Assembly: GCA_019925795.1 (NCBI GenBank)
Contig: CM034307.1
Span: 14,095,197 to 14,159,196, forward strand
Length of the DNA stretch: 64,000 bases
Reading direction: 5' to 3'
Source of the DNA: Dendrobium chrysotoxum
Taxonomy: Eukaryota > Streptophyta > Magnoliopsida > Asparagales > Orchidaceae
Shown here: piece after piece, positions 33,130-44,799 of the stretch
Layout of the letters: every line of letters begins with the position of its first letter
Position numbering within the stretch: position 1 is the first letter of the stretch
Notes under the pieces: generated by a model
The model's database searches: none
What the model saw: the letters and a program-made list of their open reading frames with translations, nothing else
Told to the model about the DNA's origin: nothing
Program-made: the position numbers and the translations under genes

Positions 33130-33930
33130 ATTGGATCATTGCTCTTGGAGGAAGAGAAAGCAAAATACATAGATTTTCTACGTGCAAACCAAGATATCTT
33201 TGTATGGAGTCCAGCCGACATGTCAGGAATTAACCCAGAAGTAATCATGCACTCCCTTAAAGTAAATCCAACGTGTAAACCTATTATCCAGAAGAAATAA
33301 AATTTTGCACCAGATTGCCTGCAAGCTATGTAGAAAAAAGTTGATAAACTCCTGGAAGCTAGATTTATATGGGAAGTGCACTATCCCACCTGGCTAGCGA
33401 ATGTTGTCATGGTCAAGAAAGCTAGTGGAGTTTGGAGGATGTGTGTGGACTATACATACCTCAATAAAGCTTGCCCGAAGGATAGTTTTCTACTTATGCA
33501 TATTGACCAACTAGTTGATGCCACCTCTAGGTACCAAATGCTGAACTTTATGGACGCTTACTCTGGATACAACCAGATAAGGATGGAACCCATAGATGAG
33601 GAAGCAATGACATTTTAGATGGACAAAGGACTATATTGCTATCGGGTCATGCCATTCGGGTTCAAGAATGATGAGGCCACATATCAACGCCTTATGAATA
33701 AGATATTTAAAGATCTTATAGGGCATACTATGAAAGTATATATGGATGATATGCTAGTCAAAAGTTTTAAAATATCACAACATATCTCTAACCTGGAATA
33801 ATGCTTTTGTCATTTTTGATCCCACAACATGTGCCTCAATCATTCCAAGTGCACATTCGGAGTCACCATAGAAAAATTTCTGGGATTCATGGTTACCCAC
33901 CACGGAATCGAGGCAAATCCTGAGAAGATC
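33130..33930 (+). pseudogene. Tat-like reverse transcriptase
   Basis: Reads WLANVVMVKKASGVWRMCVD near 33388-33448, LNKACPKDSF, FMDAYSGYNQIRM near 33550-33590, a TAG at 33616-33618, YCYRVMPFGFKNDEATYQRL, and catalytic YMDDMLVKS at 33738-33765. After further stops FLGFMVTHHGIEANPEKI follows to about 33930. There the text changes abruptly to integrase, so the RT end and all of RNase H are missing. Confidence 0.85.
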
Positions 33931-33934
33931 AACC

Positions 33935-34833
33935 TTACCCATTCACCTACCGTAGAGATCTCGTCACTATAAAGTCCCTGGCCTTTTGCTCATTGGGTAT
34001 CGACATAATAGGTCCTTTTCTTATAGCCATTGAATAATGAAAGTTCATTATCCTAGCTGTAGATTATTTCACCAAATCGGTGGAGACAGAATCACTGGCA
34101 AAAATTATTGAAGCCAATGCCAAATAATTCCTATGGAAGAATATAATATGACATTTTGGCATCACAGCTAAAGTTATAATCGATAATGGAACTCAGTTCA
34201 TCTGGAAGATTTTTATGATGTTTTACAAAGATCTTCGTATTCAACTAGTGCATACAACTGTTATCCATCCTCAGATATATGGGCAAATAGAGGTCACAAA
34301 TCGTACTATACTGAATGGGCTAAAGACATGCCTAGGAAAGACTGGGGGGCAATGGGCTGATGAACTCCTGAATGTCCTCTGGGCTTATCATACCACCACT
34401 AGAACTCCAACAAGAGAAACTCCGTATAATCTCTATTTTGGCACAAAAGCAGTACTTCCCGTTGATATTGGAATTTCAAGTCCTAGAGTTCAAACTTTTA
34501 ACTTTAATAGTAATGAGGAGAAGCTCCGAAATAATTTAGATCTCCTTCCAAAAGTAAGAGATGTGGTGATGCTTAAAGTTATTGCATATCATCAAAGAGT
34601 TACTTGTTATTATAATCGAAGAATGAAACCTTGACATATTTGGTTGGAGACTTAGTTCTACGTAACATTGAGGAAGCAAGAAAAGGTTCTCAACATAACA
34701 AACTCTCCCCCCTCTGGAAGGGTCCTTGGTGGCAGCCATGGTGAAGCCCAAAACTTTCAAGTTAAAGAATGCTAAGGAAAAGATGCTCCCTCAAACCTGG
34801 AATATAGAAAATCTCCATAAATATTATCAGTAG
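33935..34833 (+). pseudogene. Tat-like integrase core and C-terminus
   Basis: Begins in the core with PLAFCSLGIDIIGPF near 33975-34015 (first catalytic Asp region), two stops, FIILAVDYFTKSVETESLAK, IIDNGTQF near 34178-34200 (second Asp), then the open piece 34215-34634 with HPQIYGQIEVTNRTILNGL (catalytic Glu) and LLNVLWAYHTTTRTPTRETP. It ends with KMLPQTWNIENLHKYYQ and TAG at about 34831. The zinc-binding N-terminus is deleted. Confidence 0.85.
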
Positions 34834-35505
34834 AGAATAATAATACTACTTATTTTAAAAGTATTATATGTCTTCAGTGTTGAGTGTTATTTATCTCTTA
34901 TTTTTATATTGTTTGTATCCCTAGGCTATAATAGGGATGTTTGGTGTTGCTCAATATTATGAAACTATGTTCATTTATATTATCTTCTTCTCCAAGAGAA
35001 AATATAATAACCATTTCACATATAATGTGAACTCTAATATAAAGATCCTTCATTCAAGAATTACACAATCTTCATTGCATCTCAATCACTAGATGATCAA
35101 TCCCAAGGGGATTGGATCCAACCTCTTTCATACAGGTTAAAATCATCAATAATGCTTTGATTAACAACCTCAAAAAGGTCAAACATCCTTGGTGGGTGTC
35201 ATATAGATCATTAAATCTTTGATCCAAGAAAGATGTATCTCGATCACTGGATAATTGGTCTCAGGGAGAACCAATCTAACTTCTTCCACACAGGTTAAAA
35301 GGCATTAAGAGCGTTGTAACTAACGACCTCGGATAAGTCAAGTGCTCTAAAATAACATTAAAAAAAAATCACTTGAGTTGAGTAAAAATATTAAATTCTT
35401 CAGTAGTCAATTTGAGATAAAAGTATTAATAACTCTTTATTAAATCATGAGAGATCGTACATGTGAATACAAACATCCTACACATAATAACCACTAAGAA
35501 AAATA
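34834..35505 (+). other. Spacer between Tat-like pol and the antisense ORF
   Basis: AT-rich. Contains two related blocks, around 35085-35200 and 35240-35345 ('ctcaatcactagatgatcaatccc' / 'ctcgatcactggataattggtctc', each followed by 'cacaggttaaaa'), i.e. a decayed about 155-bp direct repeat. No gene seen. Confidence 0.55.
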
Positions 35506-37231
35506 CTACTCAACATCTATAGACTCATCATCACTAGAAAATGCCTTCCTTAGCTCGCTTTTAATCCCAGCTCCATCCAAATCTGAAGAAGGATCCTCAA
35601 AAGCTTGGCTAATAGTTAGCCCATCAATCTTAACTCCGGCCTTGCGTTGTACCAGTCAAACTCCCTTTAGGAAATCCCGGGTGAAGCCTTCATCCATGCA
35701 TTACTGCTCCAAAGCCTTCACCTCTACATCATATATATGCTCTCGAGCCTCCTGAAGGTGAACCTGGATGATGGTCTTGAAGGCTATAGACTTTTTAAAA
35801 TCTTCGATAGCTCACGAAGATTCTAAGCCAAACAAAACAGCCTCTTTCTCAGCTATAAGAGTCTGGGATTTCTTATTTTCAGCTTCAAGTACCGCCACCT
35901 TCTCTCCAGAGACCTTTTAATTCTTTAGAAGCTGTGTAATCGTTACTTATGCTTCCACAAGTTCAATCTGGAGTCGATCTATTTTCTGGTTCTTAAGAGA
36001 AGTAGCGGTCATGATGTTGGCCAATTTAGTTCTACAGTCGGTCAATTCCACCTTTAGCACCTTCACCTCTTTGGTCTTATGATCGTACTTCTGCTTGTAC
36101 TCTTCTTCTTCACAAATTTATCTTTCCACTCATTTAAGGTCTAGGTAAGTTCGACCTTAAGCTCCATGCGACACGTAGCTGAAAAAAGATAGGAGGGTGC
36201 ATGAGAGAACGTTCCAATTGATGCACAAAAAGAAGTGTGAAAAATAAGGGAAATGATGCTACTCACCAAGTCATCCATTTTGCGACATTCTAGGCACTGA
36301 TGTTTCAATACATCCCTAGGAATATACAACTTGGAAGGGGAAGAGTCAAGGGGAACCTAGCTAGTGCTCGTTGAAATTCCCTCCAATTTCTTCTTCTTCA
36401 GTAGAGCCCAAAGATCGTTACTTTTTCTCTTAGAAGGAACTTTTGAAGACGGGGCAGGTGGCTCGTAAACTTTAGAAGACTTCTTCAACATCTTTGCCTC
36501 TGACCTCCTAGCTTGAATTGATAGCCCCAATTTGAATAAAAACATTTCTTCAATATATTTGGTCAAGTAACGAACCTTGAATAAAAGATGTTCGACGTTA
36601 GGGATGTTAAGAATCCTCAGGATGTCTTCTTCTCTGACATGCAAAGGGACGGGCAGGTTTTTCATCCTCCCCAATTTCTCTATGAGTCCCCAGTCATTTT
36701 TACATAGAAAAATATATGGGCCAGCTCTTCAACGTGTATCGGGTATGTATGTCTAACCATTTGGATCTAACTGCTACACGCCCCTGTGTATCAATAATGA
36801 ATCGGCCCATTCACGAAAGATACTCGGGTGTCAGAATGGCTCCTCGATCTCTAAAGAATGTAATCAGCCCCATCGTTACTGACATAGCTCTGTGTAAAAA
36901 TTGGGCTAAACTTACTCCACACCTTATAGAGATATCGATCAGCTCAAGAAGAGGGGAAAACCACAACCCAGCTCGTAGACTAGACTCAGAAATGGTCAGA
37001 TATCTTGGAGGAGAAAGACATGCCCGATCTGGCCTTTTAGGAACCTTCGCCACGAGGTCATTAGGAAAATGAAATTTTTTTGTAAAAGATGATTAAAGAA
37101 TCGCTAGTAATGGTAGATGCGACATCATCCGATTTGGCTCCCTTGCTAGACCCTCTCTCACCGTCATTTTGGGCAGTAGGACGTGAATCTCCTTTGGTCA
37201 TCGGGTCTCTCAAAGGATGGGGATCACCCAT
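35506..37231 (-). pseudogene. Antisense ORF of the Tat-like element
   Basis: On the strand opposite to gag-pol, an ORF can be followed from ATG at 37229-37231 (MGDPHPLRDPMTKGD) through a one-base frameshift near 37075 into PKRPDRACLSPPRYLTISES and RAGLWFSPLLELIDISIRCG (36811-37053), after several stops to LPVPLHVREEDILRILNIPN and RYLTKYIEEMFLFKLGL (36357-36674), then a heptad-rich part and a final LDGAGIKSELRKAFSSDD ending at TAG 35506-35508. It resembles the antisense genes reported in Tat-branch elements, whose N-terminal region is sometimes annotated as 'putative gypsy-type transposon' domain. Function unknown. Broken here. Confidence 0.7.
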
Positions 37232-38352
37232 TATAACCTCTATATAGAAAGGGATGAAGAAAGATGAGAAAATTCCTACTCAGTGAGGGGCCCTAGGGCT
37301 GAACAGGGGATACCCATCTGAACAGAGCTAGGGGAAGGCCTCAACTTGAGAAAGAAGAGAAGAGAGGGGAGGGGCAAATTTTCATACCTCAAAGGGGGGT
37401 ATTTATAATTGCATGAGGGAAGACAAAGAGTTTCTCTAGAAATTTCTATAAAAATTTAAATATAATTTTTGAAATTTTAAGAGACAAAAATAAATTATCT
37501 TCATAAACATGTGTGAGAATTCAAATGGTCATTTGAGAATTGTTTGAATTTTTTTAATTTTTAAGAGAATTTTAAAAGCTAGAAATCATTTATTTAAAAA
37601 AAAATTATTAATACAACCGCCTTAATTAATCGAGGCTGTGGGGAGGCCAAAGGCCAACCAAATAAAAAAAAGTGTTATATTAAACGTTATTAACATATTA
37701 AATGTATAATAAACATATTAATTGTTTATTATATAATATAATGGTGGAGATGCGGGGTATTAACAGAATTTATGATACCTATTATTGTTATATTAACAAG
37801 AATATAATAACATATTAAATGTTATATTATTGTTATATTATAACACGTTATGATATCATAGTATTAAGGTTATGATACCTCATATTAAATATTATATTAT
37901 ATTATAACAGAAGTTATAACATAATAAGTATTATAATGTGATATTATAACAATAATATAATAAATATTATAACAGAAGTTATAATATATTTATAATTCGT
38001 TATATATTTATTTATAAATTTGATAGATAAAAAAATGGTGTGATTATGCACTGTATATAACATAATACATGTTATAACATATAACTAATAATTATAAAAA
38101 TATAATTATAACATAATACAGCTATGGCCTAGCTATAGATCTAATAGTCCAATCAACGGCATGAAAGTGAACCAAGCAATAAAAATAAAAATGTAAAAAG
38201 TGTACCAAATCTTGATAATTGGAGCTATTTGGAACATCTACGCTCAAGATCGGGTTATTCAAGAGTTTCAAATCGCATCAAAAATTCACCAAAAGTTGTG
38301 ATAGGTATTTTCGGACTTCTGAAGCTTCGACGTCCAAAAATAGGGGGGCAAC
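37232..38352 (+). other. AT-rich 3' UTR and polypurine tract of the Tat-like element
   Basis: Between 37680 and 38110 the sequence is built of TTATAACA/TGTTATAA/TATTATAA words with strong self-complementarity and almost no G or C. The purine tract AAATAGGGGGGCAAC at 38338-38352 directly precedes the 3' LTR and would prime plus-strand synthesis. No gene is seen. Confidence 0.75.
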
Positions 38353-39215
38353 TGATACATCATCAAAAAATTATCTTGATCAAGCACAAATCTTGAAGCA
38401 AAATCAAGTTAATAGCTTCAAAAATTAAAATTGAGATCATTCAAACTCTGATTTCTACAAACTTATATTCATATTGAGCGTCTCGGAAACACGAACCCAA
38501 TGACACCAAAATCGACCCATTCCGAGCCCAAATGAGTCCAAATCAAAGACTCGAAGCACTTTTGGAAGGATTAAATCACAATTTGGGTTACCAAACGGTC
38601 TCCAATCATGGCATGCTTATACTCAAATTGAGCGGTTCGACGAGACGAATCCAATGAGCCTAAAATCATCAAATTTTGATATCATTGAGATAGTCAAATG
38701 CCCATTGAATTATGCATAATCGCAAGAATCAAGATTGTCTGTCCATCCGAGCCGCTCCCAATTTACCCTTGATCTTCCACTTATTTAGAAATTATGCCAC
38801 TCAAGAATTCTATAAATAGATCCTCATTTCCTCTTGAAAAGGAAGATCGAAGCTAAGAGAGAAGAAAGAAGAAAAGAAAGAAAGCTCCAGCCGCCTAGCT
38901 CCTCTTCGACCACTACCGGAGTTCTACCGCACCACCGTCGGGTTCTGCCGCACCACTACCAGACCACCAAGGGATTTCAGAGTTCTGTCAAACCACCAAC
39001 AAACCATCAAAGGACGTTGAAGTGCCACCCGAAGCCGAAGTGCCCCCTTTATGCTGAAGCACCACTACCGGACCACCGCCTGACACCGGAGTGCTGCCGG
39101 ACCACCACCTGATGTTGGAGTGACACTGAACTTTTGCGAAACTTTTAGTTGACATTTGTAATCTGGTCGTCTTTAAGGACGAGTCAAACCATTGTACTTT
39201 ACTCAAATTGTAGTG
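38353..39215 (+). repeat. 3' LTR of the Tat-like element, 3'-truncated
   Basis: Starts TGATACATCATC after the purine tract and follows the 5' LTR to '...caaattgtagtg' at 39215; the last about 150 bp of the 5' LTR (30663-30812) are missing. Truncation means no target duplication can be read. Confidence 0.87.
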
Positions 39216-40158
39216 TTAAATGGGGTCATTTACACCTCAATACTTGGGTGTAGACACACACTCAACAATCTAAAAAAAATCTGATGCACTTCGCCCTTCA
39301 TTTTGCTGAAATGTAACTGTACATGTTGAGAAACTAAAGAATTTTTTTTCTAAATTAAAATTTTCATTTCTTAACATCACGATGAGTTCCTTCTTCAATT
39401 TTGACTTTTCATAATTTTTTTCGCTTATAAATCACCTACGCAACCCACATATCCCAATTGCTACAATATCGACTATTCCTATAATTTATTTTTCTAATTA
39501 CATAATCAAAATCAATTTATTCTAAAATACTATTTTTACCTCAAAAATTCCCCTCATAAACCAGTTAAAATCCTAAATAACAATCGGATATAATCAAATT
39601 TAGACATTTTACACAAACTAAAGAATTTACCAAAATTACATTTCTTATTTTTTCCTTCTCCATTATATTCTTCCTTTTTGTTTCTTATCCTCCCCCGCTT
39701 TCATTATTTCTTCCCAATTTAATCTCCATAATTACTCCTAGCCAGACTTCGCTCATGTACCTTCTGCTCCTATCCAATCTCCAGCACTCATAGAAGTCTA
39801 AACCGAGAGATGAATGGGGTTCTAGTGTTGGAAAAGCAAGGAAATGATATTTTTTCACTTGTTGAACATTTTTCTTAGTTGTCGTTTACCTGAACCAATG
39901 CATGCATGCTTAAGTGGAAAAAATAAGATTTTGCCTTAACCCTACTATAATACACATTATAAATGAATAGTAATTAGATTAATAATTTAGAAAAAAATGC
40001 AAAGTAAAACTAATTCAATAATCTTCACACCTTTGCCAATTAGCATATGCTTCTATATATCAATTTACTTTAATTGAGGAGTAGAACATATTGAAATGAT
40101 TTAAAATTATTTTTGTGAAAGTTAATATTTTGAGGAATAATTTAATTAAGCAAATTTG
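39216..40158 (-). repeat. Fragment of the Tekay-like 5' LTR
   Basis: The part 39905-40157 matches 24515-24780 in the same orientation ('ataaatgaatagtaattagatt', 'tatatatcaattt', 'tttaattaag'). The lower part, 39216-39904, has no partner in the window and no ORF. The alignment stops exactly at the edge of the next SIRE-like LTR and resumes after it, at 42096. Confidence 0.7.
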
Positions 40159-42095
40159 TGAAAGTTCGGGGAGGTTGTAAATCCTCAATGAACCTATCCT
40201 AGGCGCACCAAGAGGTGAGGTGAATTGATAAATTTAAAAAATACTATAACAAAAACTTTTTTTTTCCATTTTATGCTAGATAATAATTTTTGAAAATAAA
40301 TCTAAATGAGTAATTTAACACATGCGGAAGCAATTCAAAATTTGAAATTTTTTTCATTTTTGAGGCACAAATAAATCGACCAAAATATAAAATTTCTTTT
40401 TTTGCTAATCACGAATTAACCTAACTGCATCTTGCAATAAAAGATGAAATTCATGAAGGAAATTTAAAGTGCAGAAATAAAAATACAAAAAAAGTAAAAA
40501 TAAATAAGAAAGAGAAATTAGAAATTTTATAGTGGTTCGGTCAACCTTGACCTACATCTACTCCCCTGAGTCATCCTTTTCGGAAATTGCAATAACACTA
40601 TAATGTCTCTTCTTTTGCCCCCACAACAAGGCAAAGAAGCCCTTACAGGAATTACTTCCACCAAACCTAGTGTGATAGAGAATTGGAAGCTATGTCACCC
40701 TTTTGGTGACGGTAGCGAACCTTCAATCCTTTTTCATTCTCTTGGTGAAGGCAGAGAACTCAAAGAATCTTTCTTACCTTTCTGGTGATGGCAGAGAACC
40801 GTCAATCCTTTTTCACCCTCCCAGTGAAGGTAAAAAACCCTAGACCCTGACTTTGAAGCTTCTCTCCCAAGAACAACTTCAAGAACTCACCAAGGCTATA
40901 GGAGGAAGCTGGGTGCAAGATTGTCTAGAGCAACCATGTGAATACCCCTCACACCCCTTCTCACTCACACACAGGCTCACATTCTTCCTCTCTAAGCCCA
41001 AAGCTCTCTCAAGAAATTCTCCCTCAGGGTTCCTTCAACAACCAAATAGTCCTTTCAAAAAGACTTTAATAAAATGCTTAAGTACAAGGCCTAAAAAAAT
41101 CTTAAATTTTCAATTTGGTCGTCTCTATTCGTACAGTACGATCTTGGTTCATACAGTACGATTAGTTTAAAAATAATGCTCATCCACTACGATGAAATAG
41201 TCATTCAGACGAACTGTTCAAATTCAACAAACATATTATACAGTATGATTGTAAGTTCGTATAGTATAATTAGTTTAATTCCATTATTCGTACATGACAA
41301 TTATGTGTCTTTATCGATCGTCCAGTATGATTAACATCGTATAGTACTGTCAGTGTAATATCAACAGTTCATACAATATGATATATATATCGTATTATAT
41401 GAATAGTTCAAAAATCAATGTTTTCGTCCAGTACGATCTCTAGGGTGACCGAATTTTATCTCTGTCAATTATACAGTACGGTCTTGATCGTATAGGATGA
41501 TTAGCCATATTTATTAAACTTTAATTTAATTGACTAATAATGGGGTATAATATAAGTAAGATTTCAAATATCGTACAATGTAATTAGAATCGTATGTTAT
41601 GATTAGTTCAAAGTTTAATTTTAAAATTTATTACTTAATTTATCTCGCGACTAGGGTTTACAGATCAAAATAAATTGTACAGTATGATCTATATCATACA
41701 GTATGATTAGTTCATAAGCACAAATGACTCAATTAGCTATTAACCCTCTTTTTTGTATAACTAATCATATAGTATGATTAGTTCAAAACATTTTCATCTC
41801 AAAATTTCTTCACTCTCTTATGCATGTGTGCACGGTCGTCAATTTTGCATACACCCTTATATGTCCGGACTCAATAAATAGAAAACAAAATAAAATAAAA
41901 ATTACACTCTTTTGAATGATATCATATACTACCCAAACTTAAGTCTTGATCAATCTTGAGCAATGCATGATGTATCTGAGATGTTATTGTGCACATATAA
42001 AAATAATATTCAATATATATGAAATAATAAATAAAATCTCAATCAATAATATTTGTTATCATCAAAATCAAAAGTTACGAATCCTGGATTGCAAT
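40159..42095 (-). repeat. Old solo SIRE-like LTR inserted in the Tekay-like LTR
   Basis: Starts TGAAAGTTCGG, like TGAAAGTACGA at 5104, and has the 'tatagtggttcggtc' block (40530), 'tttgcccccacaacaagg' (40615) and an end block (ttatcatcaaaatcaaaagtt...ggattgca). The flanks share AATTT (40153-40157 and 42096-42100), a possible 5-bp target duplication, and the host LTR text is continuous across it. More diverged than the other two copies. Confidence 0.8.
41127..41790. repeat. Decayed palindrome array in the old SIRE-like LTR
   Basis: Sites such as TTCGTACAGTACGAT (41128-41142) remain, but most have C to T or G to A changes (TCATACAGTACGATT, TATAGTATGATTA, TCGTATAGTA). About a dozen sites are recognisable in 660 bp. 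The position matches the arrays in the other two LTRs. Confidence 0.75.
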
Positions 42096-42131
42096 AATTT
42101 ATATTTTAACTTAAAAATTTTGAGTCTAACA
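42096..42131 (-). repeat. Start of the Tekay-like 5' LTR, displaced
   Basis: aatttatattttaacttaaaaattttgagtctaaca aligns with aatttataatttttacttaaaattttttgatattaca ending at 24800 (written here in two parts: aatttatattttaact and taaaaattttgagtct). It therefore marks the far edge of the Tekay-like element. Confidence 0.68.
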
Positions 42132-44480
42132 CCTTGATTTGTCTTGGACAATCTCTGATTCAATAGAGCTAGTCATACTAGATGACTACGCATCATACTA
42201 GATAATCTTCAATGGAATTGAACTAACTGTATTGTACGATCAATATGCTTACTATTAAAATTTTAGATTTTTAGAGCCCACTTTATAAACTCATGATATG
42301 TCTTGAGGGAGAAGGTTCTTGAGAAGTTAGAAACATTTTCTTCTTGGGATAGAGCTTTGGAGAGTCCACTTCATAAGGGAGAGGGAGGAGGTGAGGTTGA
42401 GAGAGGGAGTTTTCCTTGAGGTAGTCAAGGGGTATGAGGGGATATACACGATTGCTCCGGCTAGCCTGTACATTAGGTCCTCCAGTTGTATCGACCCTCC
42501 TTAATTTATTATGCCACAAATGTTATAGTAGATCAAATACTTGTCTAATAAATATGGGGTAGGAATATATTAATGAAATGAATATATTATCATACAGATC
42601 TTGATCTTGATGTCATAAATCAAATTAAATGATCAAAATTTTTATGATCAATTCATTCAACAATGCAATTGGAGTGCTTTGTAGATATTGAAATTTTTGC
42701 AACAAGATGATCCTTTTGATGATGATTTTAATTACTTAGAGCTAATTTGATATATGAATTCAAATCTAAAACAAACAATAATCAATTAAATTTTCTTTCA
42801 AGTTCATTGATATTTATGCTACATGTTAAAAAGTGTGTATAATCATTCAAGTCATCACAATGACAATCATTTTAACAAATTAATTTATGTCTTTGGAGCT
42901 CATTTGTTTTTTAAATTAAAACTTCTAGAAACTTCAACATTTGGATCAATCTCCTTCCTATGATTTATGATTATGCTGCCCCCAAAATTGTACTTTATCA
43001 AATGAAAATTTTGGAGATCCCAATAAAATTCATTTTGCTTGGGCATGATGAGGACAAAATTCCAATTATATCATTCAAACTTTTCGAGTGAAAATAGACC
43101 TTAGTCATATTTTACTTTCCTAAGATTCTAAACTCTTAAATTTGAAATACCATTTCCAGTATCATCATGATTGCAAGATTACGAAACAACATAAATTATG
43201 ATATCCCAATATCTCAACAACATGATTATTTAGGCAACTAGATTATATTATTTATAGCTCGTATGATCTCAATATTAATTTTTGAAAAAAAAAAATCAAC
43301 CACCACCCACTGAATCCCTTATTAGGCCTTTTTTTAGAACAGCTTTCTTTCTAAAATAATTTTTAATACAATAAATTATTTATTAAAAAATTTTATATTA
43401 AAAATCTACTTTAAAAAGCAACAAAAAATATCTCAAACGAAACTTTAATTCTCTAAAATATATAATTTGCTTAAAAAATTGCATTTCTTTGAATAAATTT
43501 TTTCTGAGATCCCAATAACATCCATTTTCTGGTGGCATGATAAAGAATTCTATTTAAATTTAAAAAAATCCAATCCATTCGAAATTTTGAAAAAAAAAAT
43601 TATTCCATTCAAAATCTTTCATAATAGATTCTCAAGAATAAATTTCAAATATCATTTGTGATATCATAATTGAGAAATACTTGCCAACATATATTGAGTT
43701 ACAGCCCAACAGCCAAAGATGCCAATCAAAATCCAAAATTTTTTTGACTTTCATCCTCTCGCAACACCTTGATTTAATTATAGCCGTATAAATAATTCAT
43801 GAATGAAAATATAGCATGGGATGCAAAATCAAAAGCTACAATATTATTAAGGAAAAGATTTTATTGAGATCTCAAAAATCAATGCAGATCAATCTAATAG
43901 ATCCTCCTCACTAGGATTACTTCTAAGAATTCATTCAGCACTTTTTTTTCTTCCGGATAAAACCAGCTAAATTAATTCATTCGCCTTTCTCATCACTTTT
44001 TCCCTGATTTCGAGATGCATTCAGCTCAAGTTGCTTTCCAAAGTGTTACTTCGAGATTAATGCCAAGTTGATGAACCACCACATTTAAAGATTGCCTTCG
44101 AGGCCAACACCTCGAGAGATTATTCTATGTGGACATCAGACGAGAGAACCGTCCGGTTACGCTTAGATACCGAGCGCGGTACCGAGCCTCGGTGCCGCTC
44201 GACACCAAGCTCGGTACCGGACGTTGCGCATTTTCATTAGAGTCCGGACACCATCCGAACTCCGCACAGAATAATTTTCCCTACACCTCATACAACCTTA
44301 TTTAAATTTTTCACTAATAAATTACAAATAAAAAATGTCATGATATCCTAACGCAAAAATCATCAAGATGGAATTCGAAATCCTTAAATTTGTACTGAGA
44401 TTAAGATAATTCAAAAAATCATATACAACACTAATATTAACATAAAGTCAAAAGCAACAAGCCTATCTTGAAATATTTTA
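42132..44480. other. AT-rich intergenic DNA, few landmarks
   Basis: No supported ORF; the one at 42283-42519 (minus) has no recognisable domain. A GC-rich patch of about 150 bp lies at 44110-44270, with CCGAGC/GGTACC words and a hairpin (GGTACCGAG-C-CTCGGTGCC near 44180). A likely decayed relative of the MITE at 44481 lies at about 43335-43440 (it ends in aaaaagcaacaaaaaatatc, tcaaacgaaac). Confidence 0.4.
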
Positions 44481-44599
44481 CCGTTTCGTTTGGGATGGTT
44501 TTCTTTCTGCTTCTTAAAAAGACTTTTTAGTATAAAAATTTTCATTTTTTTTACTAAAAAGTTATTTTAAGCAGCAAAAAGATCATCCCAAATGAAACC
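44481..44599. mobile_element. Small hairpin MITE (119 bp)
   Basis: Left arm CCGTTTCGTTTGGGATGG and right arm ATCATCCCAAATGAAACC are inverted repeats, and the inner parts also pair (CTGCTTCTTAAAA with TTTTAAGCAG; ACTTTTTAGTA with TACTAAAAAGT), so the whole unit folds back. It is flanked by TA on both sides (44479-44480, 44600-44601), compatible with a TA target duplication. Superfamily is not certain, since the ends are not the standard Stowaway ends. Confidence 0.75.
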
Positions 44600-44799
44600 T
44601 ATATCATGATATCCAATGTATACAATTTTACCATAAACAGCATAAACTGCTCCCAAAAAATTATAATACATTTTTGTGCAACAAATTTCAGTAAGACAGC
44701 AATCTAAATATAAAACACATCTAAACTAGCAACAAAGCAATAGGATTCTAGCATCTTTCCGCCCAACAATCCCAAAAAATAAAATAAATAATAAAAAAA

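Larger units (their letters stand above)
29821..39215 (+). mobile_element. Tat-like Ty3/gypsy retrotransposon, internally deleted
   Basis: Plus strand: 5' LTR 29821-30812, primer site near 30817, gag, protease, RT, integrase, a long 3' region with an antisense ORF, polypurine tract, and a 3' LTR from 38353 truncated at 39215. The catalytic box YMDDMLVKS, the KACPKDSF block, the primer-site phrase and the antisense gene all point to the Tat branch. All genes are broken, and RNase H plus the integrase N-terminus are missing. It lies within the 5' LTR region of the Tekay-like element. Confidence 0.88.

Noticed and set aside
42283..42519. 78-codon minus-strand ORF
   Set aside because: No recognised domain, no splice or promoter context; left as unassigned.
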